DNA from: Treponemataceae bacterium
GTDB taxonomy: Bacteria > Spirochaetota > Spirochaetia > Treponematales > Treponemataceae
Direction: 5' to 3'
DNA length: 43,369 bases
Assembly: GCA_024685655.1 (NCBI GenBank)
Contig: JAIKVO010000082.1
Coordinates: forward strand, 1-43,369
Shown here piece by piece: positions 8,702 through 16,095 of this stretch (positions are counted from its first letter, which is position 1; the number at the start of each line of letters is the position of its first letter). The position numbers and the translations under genes are program-made. The notes under the pieces are model-generated. The model ran no database searches. It saw nothing but the letters and a program-made list of their open reading frames with translations, and had not been told where the DNA came from.

Positions 8702-8950
8702 ACATCCTGTGCAAAGTATGTTAAAATAGTGTTAAATATGTGTGCATTGTTTAATTTCTTGTGTATTTGTTAATAACCAAACCATAAAACACAAGATTTT
8801 TCATTTGCGCTATTTTTTATACATTAATAAGATACAATAGTTATTAAGATATTAACAGTTCTTATTACTATTATTATTTATTAAATTTATAGATTATAAA
8901 AAGCATATTCAAATCTTTTTCTATTGAATATGCTCTAAAAGGAGATACTC
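8702..8950. other. Putative oriC in the dnaA-dnaN intergenic region
   Basis: The 249-bp gap is very AT-rich. No strict TTATCCACA box is present. Three degenerate minus-oriented boxes with a TGTGNA core occur at 8708-8716, 8741-8749 and 8760-8768. A run of trinucleotides TTA-TTA-CTA-TTA-TTA (8862-8876, TAA/TAG on the other strand) resembles DnaA-trio elements of the basal unwinding system. Gene polarity flips across this region (gyrB and gyrA leftward, dnaA to yidC rightward). Location by gene context is strong; the individual motif calls are weaker. Confidence 0.6.
8902..8934 (+). other. Hairpin in the dnaN leader
   Basis: An 11-bp perfect stem (8902-8912 with 8924-8934) closes an 11-nt loop. 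It ends 6 nt before the GGAG ribosome site of dnaN. There is no T-tract behind it, so it looks like an mRNA leader structure and not a terminator. Confidence 0.55.
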
Positions 8951-10054
8951 ATGAAATTCACTTTTGATCGTGATGCAATGCTCAAGGAAATTGGAATTGC
9001 TCAGGAAATAATTTCCACAAAGAATACCCTTTCGATTCTTTCAAATGTTCTTTTTATTGCCGAAAGCGATACTCTTACAATAAAAGCAACAGATATAAAA
9101 GTAAATTTTGAAACAAAACTTCCTGTAGATATTGAAGAAGAAGGAACAACTACAATTTTCTGCGATAAATTCATAAGTATTCTCAACTCAATTCCTTCTG
9201 GAGATATAGAATTCAATCAAAAAGATTCGAACGTCGTAATAAAGCCAATAACAAAGAAAGTTCAGTTCAAACTGAAAAGTATGGCAAGCGACAAGTTCCC
9301 AGAGTTTGCTTCAGCAGAAAATGTTCCTTATTTTGAAATTCCTATAAAAGAATTCAAAAACATGATTACGCAGACAATTTTTGCTGTTTCTGATGATGAG
9401 ACCAGATTCTTCATGAACGGTGTTTTCTTTGAGAAAAAGGATGATAATTTGAATTTAGTTGCAACAGATGGAAGAAGACTTGCTTTCTCATCTAAACCTT
9501 TATGTCAGGGAATAAGTGATTTTTCATCTGCAATTGTTCCTCCAAAGATTCTTAATATCATTCTAAAAAGAGCTCCTTCAGAAGGATTTATTTCTATAGC
9601 AATAGTAGATAAAGTCATTTTTATCAAATTCGGAAATTATCAGTTTACATCAGTTCTTATTGATGGTCAGTTCCCTAATTACATGCGTGTTATTCCTGAA
9701 AAACAATCTTATAATTTTATTGTCGAGAAAAAAGACATTCAGGAAGCCCTTCACAGAGTTGGTCTTCTTATTGATAAAAAATCTCAGAGAATCTATTTTG
9801 AAGTTAAACCTGGTGTACTTGTTATTAGTTCGCAGGAATCAGAACTTGGTATTGCAAAAGAAGAAATTCCTTGCAGGTATGATGGAGAAGAAGTAAATAT
9901 AGCACTCAATTATGTTTATATTGATGAGCCACTTAAAGTAACAGAAAGTGACAAAGTGTGCTTTGAATTTACAGAAAAAATGAGAGCAATAACAATGAGA
10001 CCTGAACCAGCTTCTGATTATTTCCATATCATAATGCCTATGCAGATGGAGTAA
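8951..10054 (+). CDS. dnaN: DNA polymerase III beta subunit (sliding clamp)
   Basis: DnaN forms the dimeric ring clamp that tethers DNA polymerase III and other factors to DNA. The 367 residues are the normal clamp length with three repeats of the clamp fold. Recognisable parts are an N-terminal MKFTFDRDAMLKEIGIAQEIIS, LNLVATDGRRLAF in the second domain, and the C-terminal segment ending in YFHIIMPMQ, the usual clamp ending at the partner-binding pocket. The start is preceded by GGAG at 8 nt. recF begins 8 nt after its stop, so the two are probably cotranscribed. Confidence 0.97.
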   Translation: MKFTFDRDAMLKEIGIAQEIISTKNTLSILSNVLFIAESDTLTIKATDIKVNFETKLPVDIEEEGTTTIFCDKFISILNSIPSGDIEFNQKDSNVVIKPITKKVQFKLKSMASDKFPEFASAENVPYFEIPIKEFKNMITQTIFAVSDDETRFFMNGVFFEKKDDNLNLVATDGRRLAFSSKPLCQGISDFSSAIVPPKILNIILKRAPSEGFISIAIVDKVIFIKFGNYQFTSVLIDGQFPNYMRVIPEKQSYNFIVEKKDIQEALHRVGLLIDKKSQRIYFEVKPGVLVISSQESELGIAKEEIPCRYDGEEVNIALNYVYIDEPLKVTESDKVCFEFTEKMRAITMRPEPASDYFHIIMPMQME

Positions 10055-10062
10055 AAAATCGG

Positions 10063-11154
10063 TTGCCTTTTTTATCGCTATCAGTTGTAAATTTTAGGAA
10101 TCTTGATTTCGATACAATAAACCTCCTTGGTAAGGAGGTTTATTTTGTTGGAGAGAACGGGCAAGGAAAAAGTAATATCCTTGAAGCCATATACATGTCT
10201 TCCTATGCATCTTCTTTCAGGACAAGAAATGAAACCGAAATAATAAAAAATGGATTTGACTCTTATTCAGTGAAAGGATTTTTCAAAGAAAGTAATGAAA
10301 AGTCTGACATAATAAAAGTCTCTTATGCAAATTCAAAAAAAACTATTGAAAAGAACAATAAAAAAATAAAAGACAGAAAAGAACTTTTAAATACAATTCC
10401 TTGTGTTCTTTTTTGTCATGATGACTTAGATTTTGCAATTGGTGAACCAGAAAGAAGACGATTTTTTATAGATCAATCACTTTCAATGTATGATGAAAAA
10501 TATTTAGATACTTTAAGAAGGTATCGTCATATTTTGAAATGCAGAAATTCACTTATAAAAGAACAGCTTGCTAAAAAAGAAAATAATCGTGAAATGATAG
10601 AACTTTACAACCCGTCTTTGATAAGTGAAGGCTTAATAATCCAGAAAAAGCGAAAACATGCTATAAGTCAATTTAACAGAATTTTTGGTCTGCTTTATTT
10701 TGAAGTCACTGGAATAGAAAATGTTTCAATTTTATATGATCCTTCTTGGAAAAGTTCGGATGAAAATGAAATAATTGCTTTTATGAATGAAAAATATGAC
10801 ACCGACAGAGTAATGAGTACAACTTTTTATGGACCACACAGAGACAAAATAAAGTTTATCCGCAATAAACAACCGTTCATACCAACAGCATCTACAGGAC
10901 AAAGGCGTCTTTCTGCATTGATTCTGCGCATTGCACAGGCAGCGTATTACACAGAAATAACAGAGAAAAAACCTGTTCTGCTTATGGACGACGTTTTTTT
11001 GGAACTTGATCCTGACAAAAGAGAAAAAATCATCTCGCTTCTTCCAGAATATGATCAAATGTTTTGTACATTTCTTCCTGGAGAACCATACGAGCGATAC
11101 ATGAAAGACACAACAAAAATTTTCAGGATAGAAAATGGAAGATGGTATGAATAA
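10063..11154 (+). CDS. recF: DNA replication/repair protein RecF
   Basis: RecF is an SMC-like ATPase that helps load RecA at gaps via RecO and RecR. The 363-residue product has Walker A GENGQGKSN (residues 30-38), the RecF segment YGPHRDKI and the ABC-type signature STGQRRLSALILRIAQAAY with Walker B PVLLMDDVFLELD. It begins with TTG, with a GGAG box ending 11 nt upstream inside the 3' end of dnaN; no better ATG lies nearby. The following gene overlaps its 3' end by 20 nt, which indicates translational coupling in a dnaN-recF-DUF721 operon. Confidence 0.93.
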   Translation: MPFLSLSVVNFRNLDFDTINLLGKEVYFVGENGQGKSNILEAIYMSSYASSFRTRNETEIIKNGFDSYSVKGFFKESNEKSDIIKVSYANSKKTIEKNNKKIKDRKELLNTIPCVLFCHDDLDFAIGEPERRRFFIDQSLSMYDEKYLDTLRRYRHILKCRNSLIKEQLAKKENNREMIELYNPSLISEGLIIQKKRKHAISQFNRIFGLLYFEVTGIENVSILYDPSWKSSDENEIIAFMNEKYDTDRVMSTTFYGPHRDKIKFIRNKQPFIPTASTGQRRLSALILRIAQAAYYTEITEKKPVLLMDDVFLELDPDKREKIISLLPEYDQMFCTFLPGEPYERYMKDTTKIFRIENGRWYE

Positions 11155-11665
11155 TTCTTTCAATAGCGCAAAAGATTTAATTAACACATATTTTAGTACA
11201 GTTTCGGACAGCAATAAAGAGTTAGCAGAAATAGAATCTTCGTGGCGAGATATTTTGATGCAAATAAGAAATATCAACAAGCAGCAAGATACAAGGCGTG
11301 CAGATATTGGAAGCCAATTGGCTGATCACAGTAAAATAATCGATTTTAAAAATGGAACTCTTTTTATAGAAACAGATCATCCAACTCGATTACAGCTTTT
11401 TTATTTCTATAAAAACTATATTCTTGGCGTTCTTAATGAAAATTATCCAGAATTAAAAATACACAATTTATCATTTTTTATAGGAAAACAGAAAAAAGAA
11501 CATATAAATACTTTACGTGATGTTTCTTCTGAAGAAATGGAAAAGGCTATAGAAAAACGAACTCAAGGATTGGAAACTGCATTTGATGAAGAGAATAATT
11601 CAATAAATATGAAAAAAGAAATTCCAGAAGAAGTAAAAAAGCTTTTTACTGGCTTTTTTGAATAA
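11135..11665 (+). CDS. DUF721 family protein, DciA-like
   Basis: The 176-residue protein has a DUF721 core (about residues 30-120): WRDILMQI, HSKIIDFKNGTLFIETDHPTRLQLFYFYKNYILGVLNENYPELKIHNLSFFIG. This short KH-like domain is shared with DciA, the replicative helicase operator found in bacteria without DnaC/DnaI. Its place directly after recF in the origin cluster fits that role, but function is inferred from family and context. The C-terminal third is charged and probably flexible. The ATG at 11135 has AGGA 6 nt upstream; an alternative ATG at 11147 overlaps the recF stop codon. Confidence 0.8.
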   Translation: MEDGMNNSFNSAKDLINTYFSTVSDSNKELAEIESSWRDILMQIRNINKQQDTRRADIGSQLADHSKIIDFKNGTLFIETDHPTRLQLFYFYKNYILGVLNENYPELKIHNLSFFIGKQKKEHINTLRDVSSEEMEKAIEKRTQGLETAFDEENNSINMKKEIPEEVKKLFTGFFE

Positions 11666-11703
11666 TTTTTTAAGTGTTTACTATTGTTTTGTATCGATAT
11701 TAA

Positions 11704-11733
11704 TTGACTAATAAAGAATATTAGTGTTATATT
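11704..11733 (+). promoter_or_regulatory. Probable rpmH-rnpA promoter
   Basis: TTGACT (11704-11709) and TATATT (11728-11733) are 18 bp apart, about 80 nt upstream of rpmH. This is one of the better -35/-10 pairs in the window and fits a highly expressed ribosomal-protein gene. Confidence 0.55.
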
Positions 11734-11772
11734 TTACTGCCTAATATACTTTTGTTATAAAGGAAAACTTTA

Positions 11773-11793
11773 AAGAATACCATAGGTATTCTT
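11773..11793 (+). other. Hairpin in the rpmH leader
   Basis: A perfect 9-bp stem (AAGAATACC with GGTATTCTT) has a 3-nt loop and ends 8 nt before the AGGAG ribosome site of rpmH. No T-tract follows. It could affect translation or RNA stability. Confidence 0.55.
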
Positions 11794-11814
11794 AACATAA
11801 AGGAGACGTGTTCA

Positions 11815-11970
11815 ATGAAACGGACATATCAACCAAGTAAAGTAAAAAGAAACAGAAAATTTGGTTTCCGTGCTCGCATGGCAACAAGAGGTGGACGTTT
11901 AGTTCTTAAGAGAAGACGTGCAAAAGGACGCTACAAGCTTACTGTATCAGACGAGAAAAAGCCTTACTGA
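11815..11970 (+). CDS. rpmH: 50S ribosomal protein L34
   Basis: L34 is a small basic protein of the large ribosomal subunit. The 51-residue product reads [20 protein letters not shown] at its start, followed by the typical [19 protein letters not shown] segment. A strong AGGAG site lies upstream. The C-terminal extension [11 protein letters not shown] is a few residues longer than the commonest L34. The gene is followed, with or without overlap, by rnpA, the near-universal bacterial order. Confidence 0.97.
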   Translation: MKRTYQPSKVKRNRKFGFRARMATRGGRLVLKRRRAKGRYKLTVSDEKKPY

Positions 11971-11987
11971 TATTTAAGGAAAAAGAG

Positions 11988-12344
11988 ACGGACGTATTAA
12001 AAACCGGTCGCTTTACTCGCAATGAACGGGTAAAGCGACCAGATGAGATTAAAACTCTGTTTAGTGAGGGGCAAAAAGTAAGTATACAAGGTGCAAAACT
12101 TTTTTACTTACAGAATAATTCTATTGTAAATAGAATAGCATTTGTTTTGCCACGCGGTTACGGAAATGCGGTTCAGCGTAATCGTTCAAAAAGATTGAGT
12201 CGCGAAGCTTATCGTTATTTAAAATCACACCTGAACACCGGATATGATATGTTACTTCTTATCTATCCTGGAAATGACACGTTCCCTTCGCGGTGTGAGA
12301 AATTTCGTAGTTTATGTCGAAAAGCAGGTTTATTAAAGAAATAA
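11988..12344 (+). CDS. rnpA: Ribonuclease P protein component, start codon non-canonical or uncertain
   Basis: RnpA is the protein cofactor of the RNase P ribozyme that matures tRNA 5' ends. The frame reads [20 protein letters not shown], then the RNase P signature around [16 protein letters not shown], and ends RKAGLLKK. The conserved N-terminal block starts at codon 12009, but no ATG, GTG or TTG occurs in frame between the preceding stop (inside rpmH) and TTG 12147, which lies within the conserved core. AAGGA at 11976-11980 points to ACG at 11988 as initiator with 7-nt spacing. CTG 11967 or ATA 11970, both overlapping the rpmH stop, are alternatives, and a sequencing error cannot be excluded. 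The stop and family are certain; the start is not. Confidence 0.8.
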   Translation, partial: TDVLKTGRFTRNERVKRPDEIKTLFSEGQKVSIQGAKLFYLQNNSIVNRIAFVLPRGYGNAVQRNRSKRLSREAYRYLKSHLNTGYDMLLLIYPGNDTFPSRCEKFRSLCRKAGLLKK

Positions 12345-12562
12345 GAAATTTTTTCATTCGAATTTTATGCCTGTTTATCAGATTTTATCAGGTTTTTATA
12401 TCTCCTCTTTTTCCTCCTTGTTGTCGTTATTATCCAACATGTTCTAGTTATGCTCTTGAAGCAATAAAAAAATATGGACCTTTGAAGGGTTCATTTTTAG
12501 CTATCAGGAGAATTTTGAGATGTAATCCTTTCCATAAAGGTGGATATGATCCTGTTCCATAA
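12314..12562 (+). CDS. yidD: Membrane protein insertion efficiency factor YidD
   Basis: YidD is a small inner-membrane-associated protein that aids YidC/Sec insertion. The 82 residues contain the family core [35 protein letters not shown], with the cysteine pattern CCRYxPTCS, and end with [24 protein letters not shown]. An amphipathic N-terminal helix precedes it. The ATG overlaps the end of rnpA by 31 nt, so the rpmH-rnpA-yidD unit is coupled. Length and motif order are typical. Confidence 0.95.
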   Translation: MSKSRFIKEIRNFFIRILCLFIRFYQVFISPLFPPCCRYYPTCSSYALEAIKKYGPLKGSFLAIRRILRCNPFHKGGYDPVP

Positions 12563-12602
12563 TTTTAGTTTCTAGATATGTTGGATTTTAATCTGTGCTG
12601 AG

Positions 12603-12726
12603 AGTTGCATGTGCATGCTGCCTGTTCCAAATTGTAAACAATATATATTAATATTGATGAATGTTTCGAATATTGGCGAAATAAACATTATGCAACTGAG
12701 AAAATACCAGAGTTTCCAAAGGAAAC
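12603..12726 (+). other. Structured leader region upstream of yidC
   Basis: The 285-bp gap 12563-12847 holds several complementary segments. AGTTGCAT (12603-12610) pairs with ATGCAACT (12690-12697). AATGTTT (12660-12666) pairs with the adjoining AAACATT (12683-12689). GTTTCC-AAA-GGAAAC forms a hairpin at 12712-12726. The first two pairings share a continuous 3' strand, which suggests a multi-branched RNA fold. No known riboswitch family was recognised. Confidence 0.45.
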
Positions 12727-12847
12727 ACGATAACAACTAACCCTTAATGCACATAATTGTATGGCTGTGTTAATCAAAGCATCTTTGTTTTCATGGTTCT
12801 ATTCTTATGTCGGGAAAGTTGATTATTTCTAGAAAAGAGGAGCTGAT

Positions 12848-14623
12848 ATGGAAAAAAATACTATATGGGCTATTGTTCTTTCAACATTAGTTATTGTAGT
12901 TTTTTCATTCATACAAATTAATTCTTTACAAAATGTTCAGACTGTAGAAACAACAACAGAAACAAGTAATGTTGAAATTGTTGAATCAACCACCGTAAAT
13001 AATGTACAAGAAATCAGTGAAATTAATCTTAGTGATTTACCAGAATTAAAGGAAGAAAACATAACAATATCAACTGATTTAATCAGTGTTACATTGACGA
13101 ATAAAGGTGGCGATGTTGTTAAGTACAATCTGTTGGAACATAAAGATGGCAATGATTATGTCAACATGGTTGATAATATATCTGAAAACAATAGAGCCTT
13201 TTCAATGTCGTTAGGAAATGAAAAAAATCCTATTATCAATGATTTGTTTTATGTTGAGAAGATAGATAAAAACACAGTCAAATTCTCCCGGCCGATAGCA
13301 ATAAAAAACGCAGATGGTTCAATTGACAATTTCACGCTTGTCAAAAAATATTCGTTTATGCCTGGTGAATATGTATTCAAGCTTGATATTTTCATTGAAG
13401 GCTCTGATACAATGAGCGGCCTGAATATCAATAACACGGCATATACATTAAGATCAGCCCCTCAAATTGGACCATATTACAATAAAAAACAAGACAGATA
13501 TGAGAATAGAACGTTCCAATCTTTCACAGGAGAAAAAAGTAAAACTCAGACTGTTGGAGATGGACAGACAAAAGAATATACCGATACTTTCACATGGACA
13601 GGTATAACCGGTAAATATTTTGCTCTTCTTATTTCTCCAGTTTCTGCCTCAAATATAATGGAGAAAGTTGTTTATTCTGCAAAAGAAGAAATCCCAGAAT
13701 ATCCAAACGCACAAAATATACTTATCCGAGTTCCTTTGCTCCAAAAATCAGTTCAGGACACATACTATATTTATGCAGGACCAAGAACAGAAAGTGCATT
13801 GAAACGGTATAACAACGCAGCAGAAAACGGTTGGAGTATCGCGAATATGAAGTTTGACTATTGTCTGCAGTCAAGCGGAATACTTTCTTGGCTCGAAATT
13901 GCGCTCAAATGGATAATGGAGATCCTTTACAAACTCATTCCGAATTATGGTGTATCTATTATTCTTATGACCTTGTTATTAAGAGTGGCTTTATTCCCTC
14001 TTACAAAGAAGAGTTCTGTATCTACAATAAAAATGCAGGAAATTCAGCCTAAGATGCAGGAAATTCAAGAAAAATACAAGGACAACAAAGAAAAATTGAA
14101 CACGGAAATGGCTAAATTCTATAAGGAAGCTGGATATAATCCATTAATGGGTTGTTTCCCGTTACTTATACAGTTCCCGATAATTATTGCCATGTTCAAT
14201 CTTTTCAATAACTACTTTGAATTCCGTGGTGCAATGTTCATTCCGGGATGGATACCAGATTTGTCAGTTGGAGATAGTATTTATGCTTTAAGCTTCAGCC
14301 TTCCTCTTTTGGGAAATCATATTCGTATTCTTCCGCTTATATATCTCGCTTCCCAGTTTGTTCAGGGTGCTATCACTAATTCGGCAAATCAAGGCGCGCA
14401 AGGTAAATCAATGAAGATTACATTCTATATAATGTATGTCGTTTTCTTCTTTATGTTCTATAATGCTCCTTCCGGACTGCTTATTTACTGGACATTCAGT
14501 AATATGCTGATGATGGTGCAGCAAGTTATTATAAACAAGATGATGAAGAAAAAGCGCGCTGAATTGGAAGCAGCAAAAGCGAACGACCGTCCGGTATTTG
14601 TTCCGAATAAAAAGAAGAAATAA
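12848..14623 (+). CDS. yidC: Membrane protein insertase YidC
   Basis: YidC (Oxa1/Alb3 family) inserts and folds proteins in the inner membrane. The 591-residue product has the Gram-negative layout: an N-terminal anchor (ILWAIVL-type helix, residues 5-24), a large periplasmic beta domain (about 60-330) and the conserved insertase core from about residue 350 (LEIALKWIMEILYKLIPNYGVSIILMTLLLR) with KMQEIQPKMQEIQEKYKDNKEKL, the cytoplasmic coiled hairpin, then NPLMGCFPLLIQFPIIIAMF and a lysine-rich tail. Met 12848 has a GAGGAG site. It follows yidD and precedes jag, as in many bacteria. Confidence 0.96.
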   Translation: MEKNTIWAIVLSTLVIVVFSFIQINSLQNVQTVETTTETSNVEIVESTTVNNVQEISEINLSDLPELKEENITISTDLISVTLTNKGGDVVKYNLLEHKDGNDYVNMVDNISENNRAFSMSLGNEKNPIINDLFYVEKIDKNTVKFSRPIAIKNADGSIDNFTLVKKYSFMPGEYVFKLDIFIEGSDTMSGLNINNTAYTLRSAPQIGPYYNKKQDRYENRTFQSFTGEKSKTQTVGDGQTKEYTDTFTWTGITGKYFALLISPVSASNIMEKVVYSAKEEIPEYPNAQNILIRVPLLQKSVQDTYYIYAGPRTESALKRYNNAAENGWSIANMKFDYCLQSSGILSWLEIALKWIMEILYKLIPNYGVSIILMTLLLRVALFPLTKKSSVSTIKMQEIQPKMQEIQEKYKDNKEKLNTEMAKFYKEAGYNPLMGCFPLLIQFPIIIAMFNLFNNYFEFRGAMFIPGWIPDLSVGDSIYALSFSLPLLGNHIRILPLIYLASQFVQGAITNSANQGAQGKSMKITFYIMYVVFFFMFYNAPSGLLIYWTFSNMLMMVQQVIINKMMKKKRAELEAAKANDRPVFVPNKKKK

Positions 14624-14680
14624 TTTTTGATTAGTTTGTAACTAATCATAAGATAGAAATTTATATTTGCGAGGTGCAAT

Positions 14681-15379
14681 ATGACATACGAATTTGAAGG
14701 AAAAACTGAAAAAGAAGCCATTGAACGTGCTGCTGCAGAATTAGGATTGGAAACAGACCAGTTTGATGTAGAGATCCTTGAAACGCAGAAAAACAGCTTA
14801 TTCAAAAAAGGTTATGTACGAATTAGAGTACAAACAGATGATGATTTAGAGAAAAGATCTGTTGAAGATGATAATTCTTTGACAAACTCTAAACGGATAT
14901 TTGCAGATCCATTACCTAAGGATGAATTTGAAAAACGGCTTGTTGATTTTATCTCAGATATGATTGAGAAAATGGGTTATGAAGTAAAAGTTGAAGTAAT
15001 GTTCAGAGAAGAACACAAAATAGGAATAAAGCTTAATTCTCCAAGTTCATCTATCCTTATTGGTAGAAAAGGAAAGAATCTTGATGCTCTTCAGCTTTTA
15101 GCCAATGTTTATGCAGGTCGTTTAGGAAGAGAAGATGTTAGAATTATTCTTGACAGCGAGAATTACAGAATAAGAAGAGAAGAATCTCTTGTAAGGCTTG
15201 CGTATACAACAGCAGATAAGGTTCGTGCAAGTCATAATTCAATTCTTCTTGAGCCGATGAATCCGTTTGAAAGACGTCTTATTCATACAACGCTCAACGA
15301 TATTGGTGATGTGGAGACAAAGAGTGAGGGAGAAGGTCTATATAAACAGGTTCGTGTAATATACAAAGGAATTCGTTAA
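14681..15379 (+). CDS. khpB: RNA-binding protein KhpB/Jag
   Basis: Jag (KhpB/EloR) is an RNA-binding protein linked to cell elongation and envelope control in other bacteria. The 232 residues have all three domains: Jag_N (about 1-50, YEFEGKTEKEAIERAAAELGLETDQFDVEIL), a KH-type domain (about 95-165, with SSILIGRKGKNLDALQLLANVYAGR) and an R3H domain (about 170-232, ending in NPFERRLIHTTLNDIGDVETKSEGEG). A GAGG site precedes the start. The next gene's ATG overlaps its stop, so the two are translationally coupled. Confidence 0.93.
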   Translation: MTYEFEGKTEKEAIERAAAELGLETDQFDVEILETQKNSLFKKGYVRIRVQTDDDLEKRSVEDDNSLTNSKRIFADPLPKDEFEKRLVDFISDMIEKMGYEVKVEVMFREEHKIGIKLNSPSSSILIGRKGKNLDALQLLANVYAGRLGREDVRIILDSENYRIRREESLVRLAYTTADKVRASHNSILLEPMNPFERRLIHTTLNDIGDVETKSEGEGLYKQVRVIYKGIR

Positions 15380-16095
15380 TGCATTTCAAGAGACTTTGTT
15401 TATCAGCTTGTTTATTTATCAGCTTTTTCTTTTTGTCAGCGCAGGAATATAATGTTGCTTATAAAGAAAAAGATGTTAAGCTCAAATTATGTCCGAATAC
15501 CACTTTTGGGAAACAGATAAAATCAGACTGGGTTTTGAAAAATGGAAAAACCCCGAATTTTGTTGCTGAAGCTTATTATAAACTTCCAAAAAAAGAGAAT
15601 ATCAATATAGATGATATCTCTGTAATGGCAAGATCTTTTTCATCTATGGAAGGAATAGAGTATTATTCGAATACCAACAACAAATATTCTGTATTATATC
15701 CTGAGTGCTACACTGTAAGTGACAAAAGTGGCAAGAAAAAAATTGCTGATATGACTTCTGGTTCAGCAGACGGCAAAAAGATTTATATTTTACAGAATGA
15801 CAACAGTTTTGGTAAATCTGTATATGAAATGAATTTTAAACAACAAGGTGAAGAACTGTTTTTTACCTCATTGAATTTAGATTCGCTTCATTATGGAATA
15901 GTTACTGCAGTAAAAGCTAAAGCATTGAAACTCACATTCCTTATCAATAATGCCGGTTCGGAATTGGAGTTTTATGTCCTTGTTGAAGGTGACATAGCTT
16001 CTTTTCCTTTCATTGACGACTTTATAAAGGATTCGTTCGTTTCAAGATTAGATGCTGTATACAATTGGTTTAGGAAAAACTATGAAGAGAAGTAA
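15379..16095 (+). CDS. Secreted protein of unknown function
   Basis: The family was not recognised. The 238-residue product begins with a clear signal peptide: basic MHFKRL, a hydrophobic core [16 protein letters not shown], and a likely cleavage before QEYN. There is no lipobox at the cleavage site, so it should be a soluble periplasmic or exported protein. The mature part is mixed polar sequence with Lys-rich stretches and no obvious repeats. The start codon overlaps the jag stop codon by one base, and the stop overlaps the next gene's start region, which places it firmly in the yidC-jag-immunophilin transcript. A role in the envelope is inferred from that context only. Confidence 0.75.
   Translation: MHFKRLCLSACLFISFFFLSAQEYNVAYKEKDVKLKLCPNTTFGKQIKSDWVLKNGKTPNFVAEAYYKLPKKENINIDDISVMARSFSSMEGIEYYSNTNNKYSVLYPECYTVSDKSGKKKIADMTSGSADGKKIYILQNDNSFGKSVYEMNFKQQGEELFFTSLNLDSLHYGIVTAVKAKALKLTFLINNAGSELEFYVLVEGDIASFPFIDDFIKDSFVSRLDAVYNWFRKNYEEK

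Noticed and set aside
10732-11280. Minus-strand frame of 182 codons across recF and the DUF721 gene
   Set aside because: Its Cys/Phe-rich low-quality sequence is fully explained as the reverse of two conserved genes.
12595-12745. Possible TPP riboswitch before yidC, from GCTGAGA (12595-12601) and ACCCTTA further on
   Set aside because: The two segments are about 140 nt apart, the GGGGTGC and TGAACCTGAT parts are missing, and yidC is not a thiamine gene.
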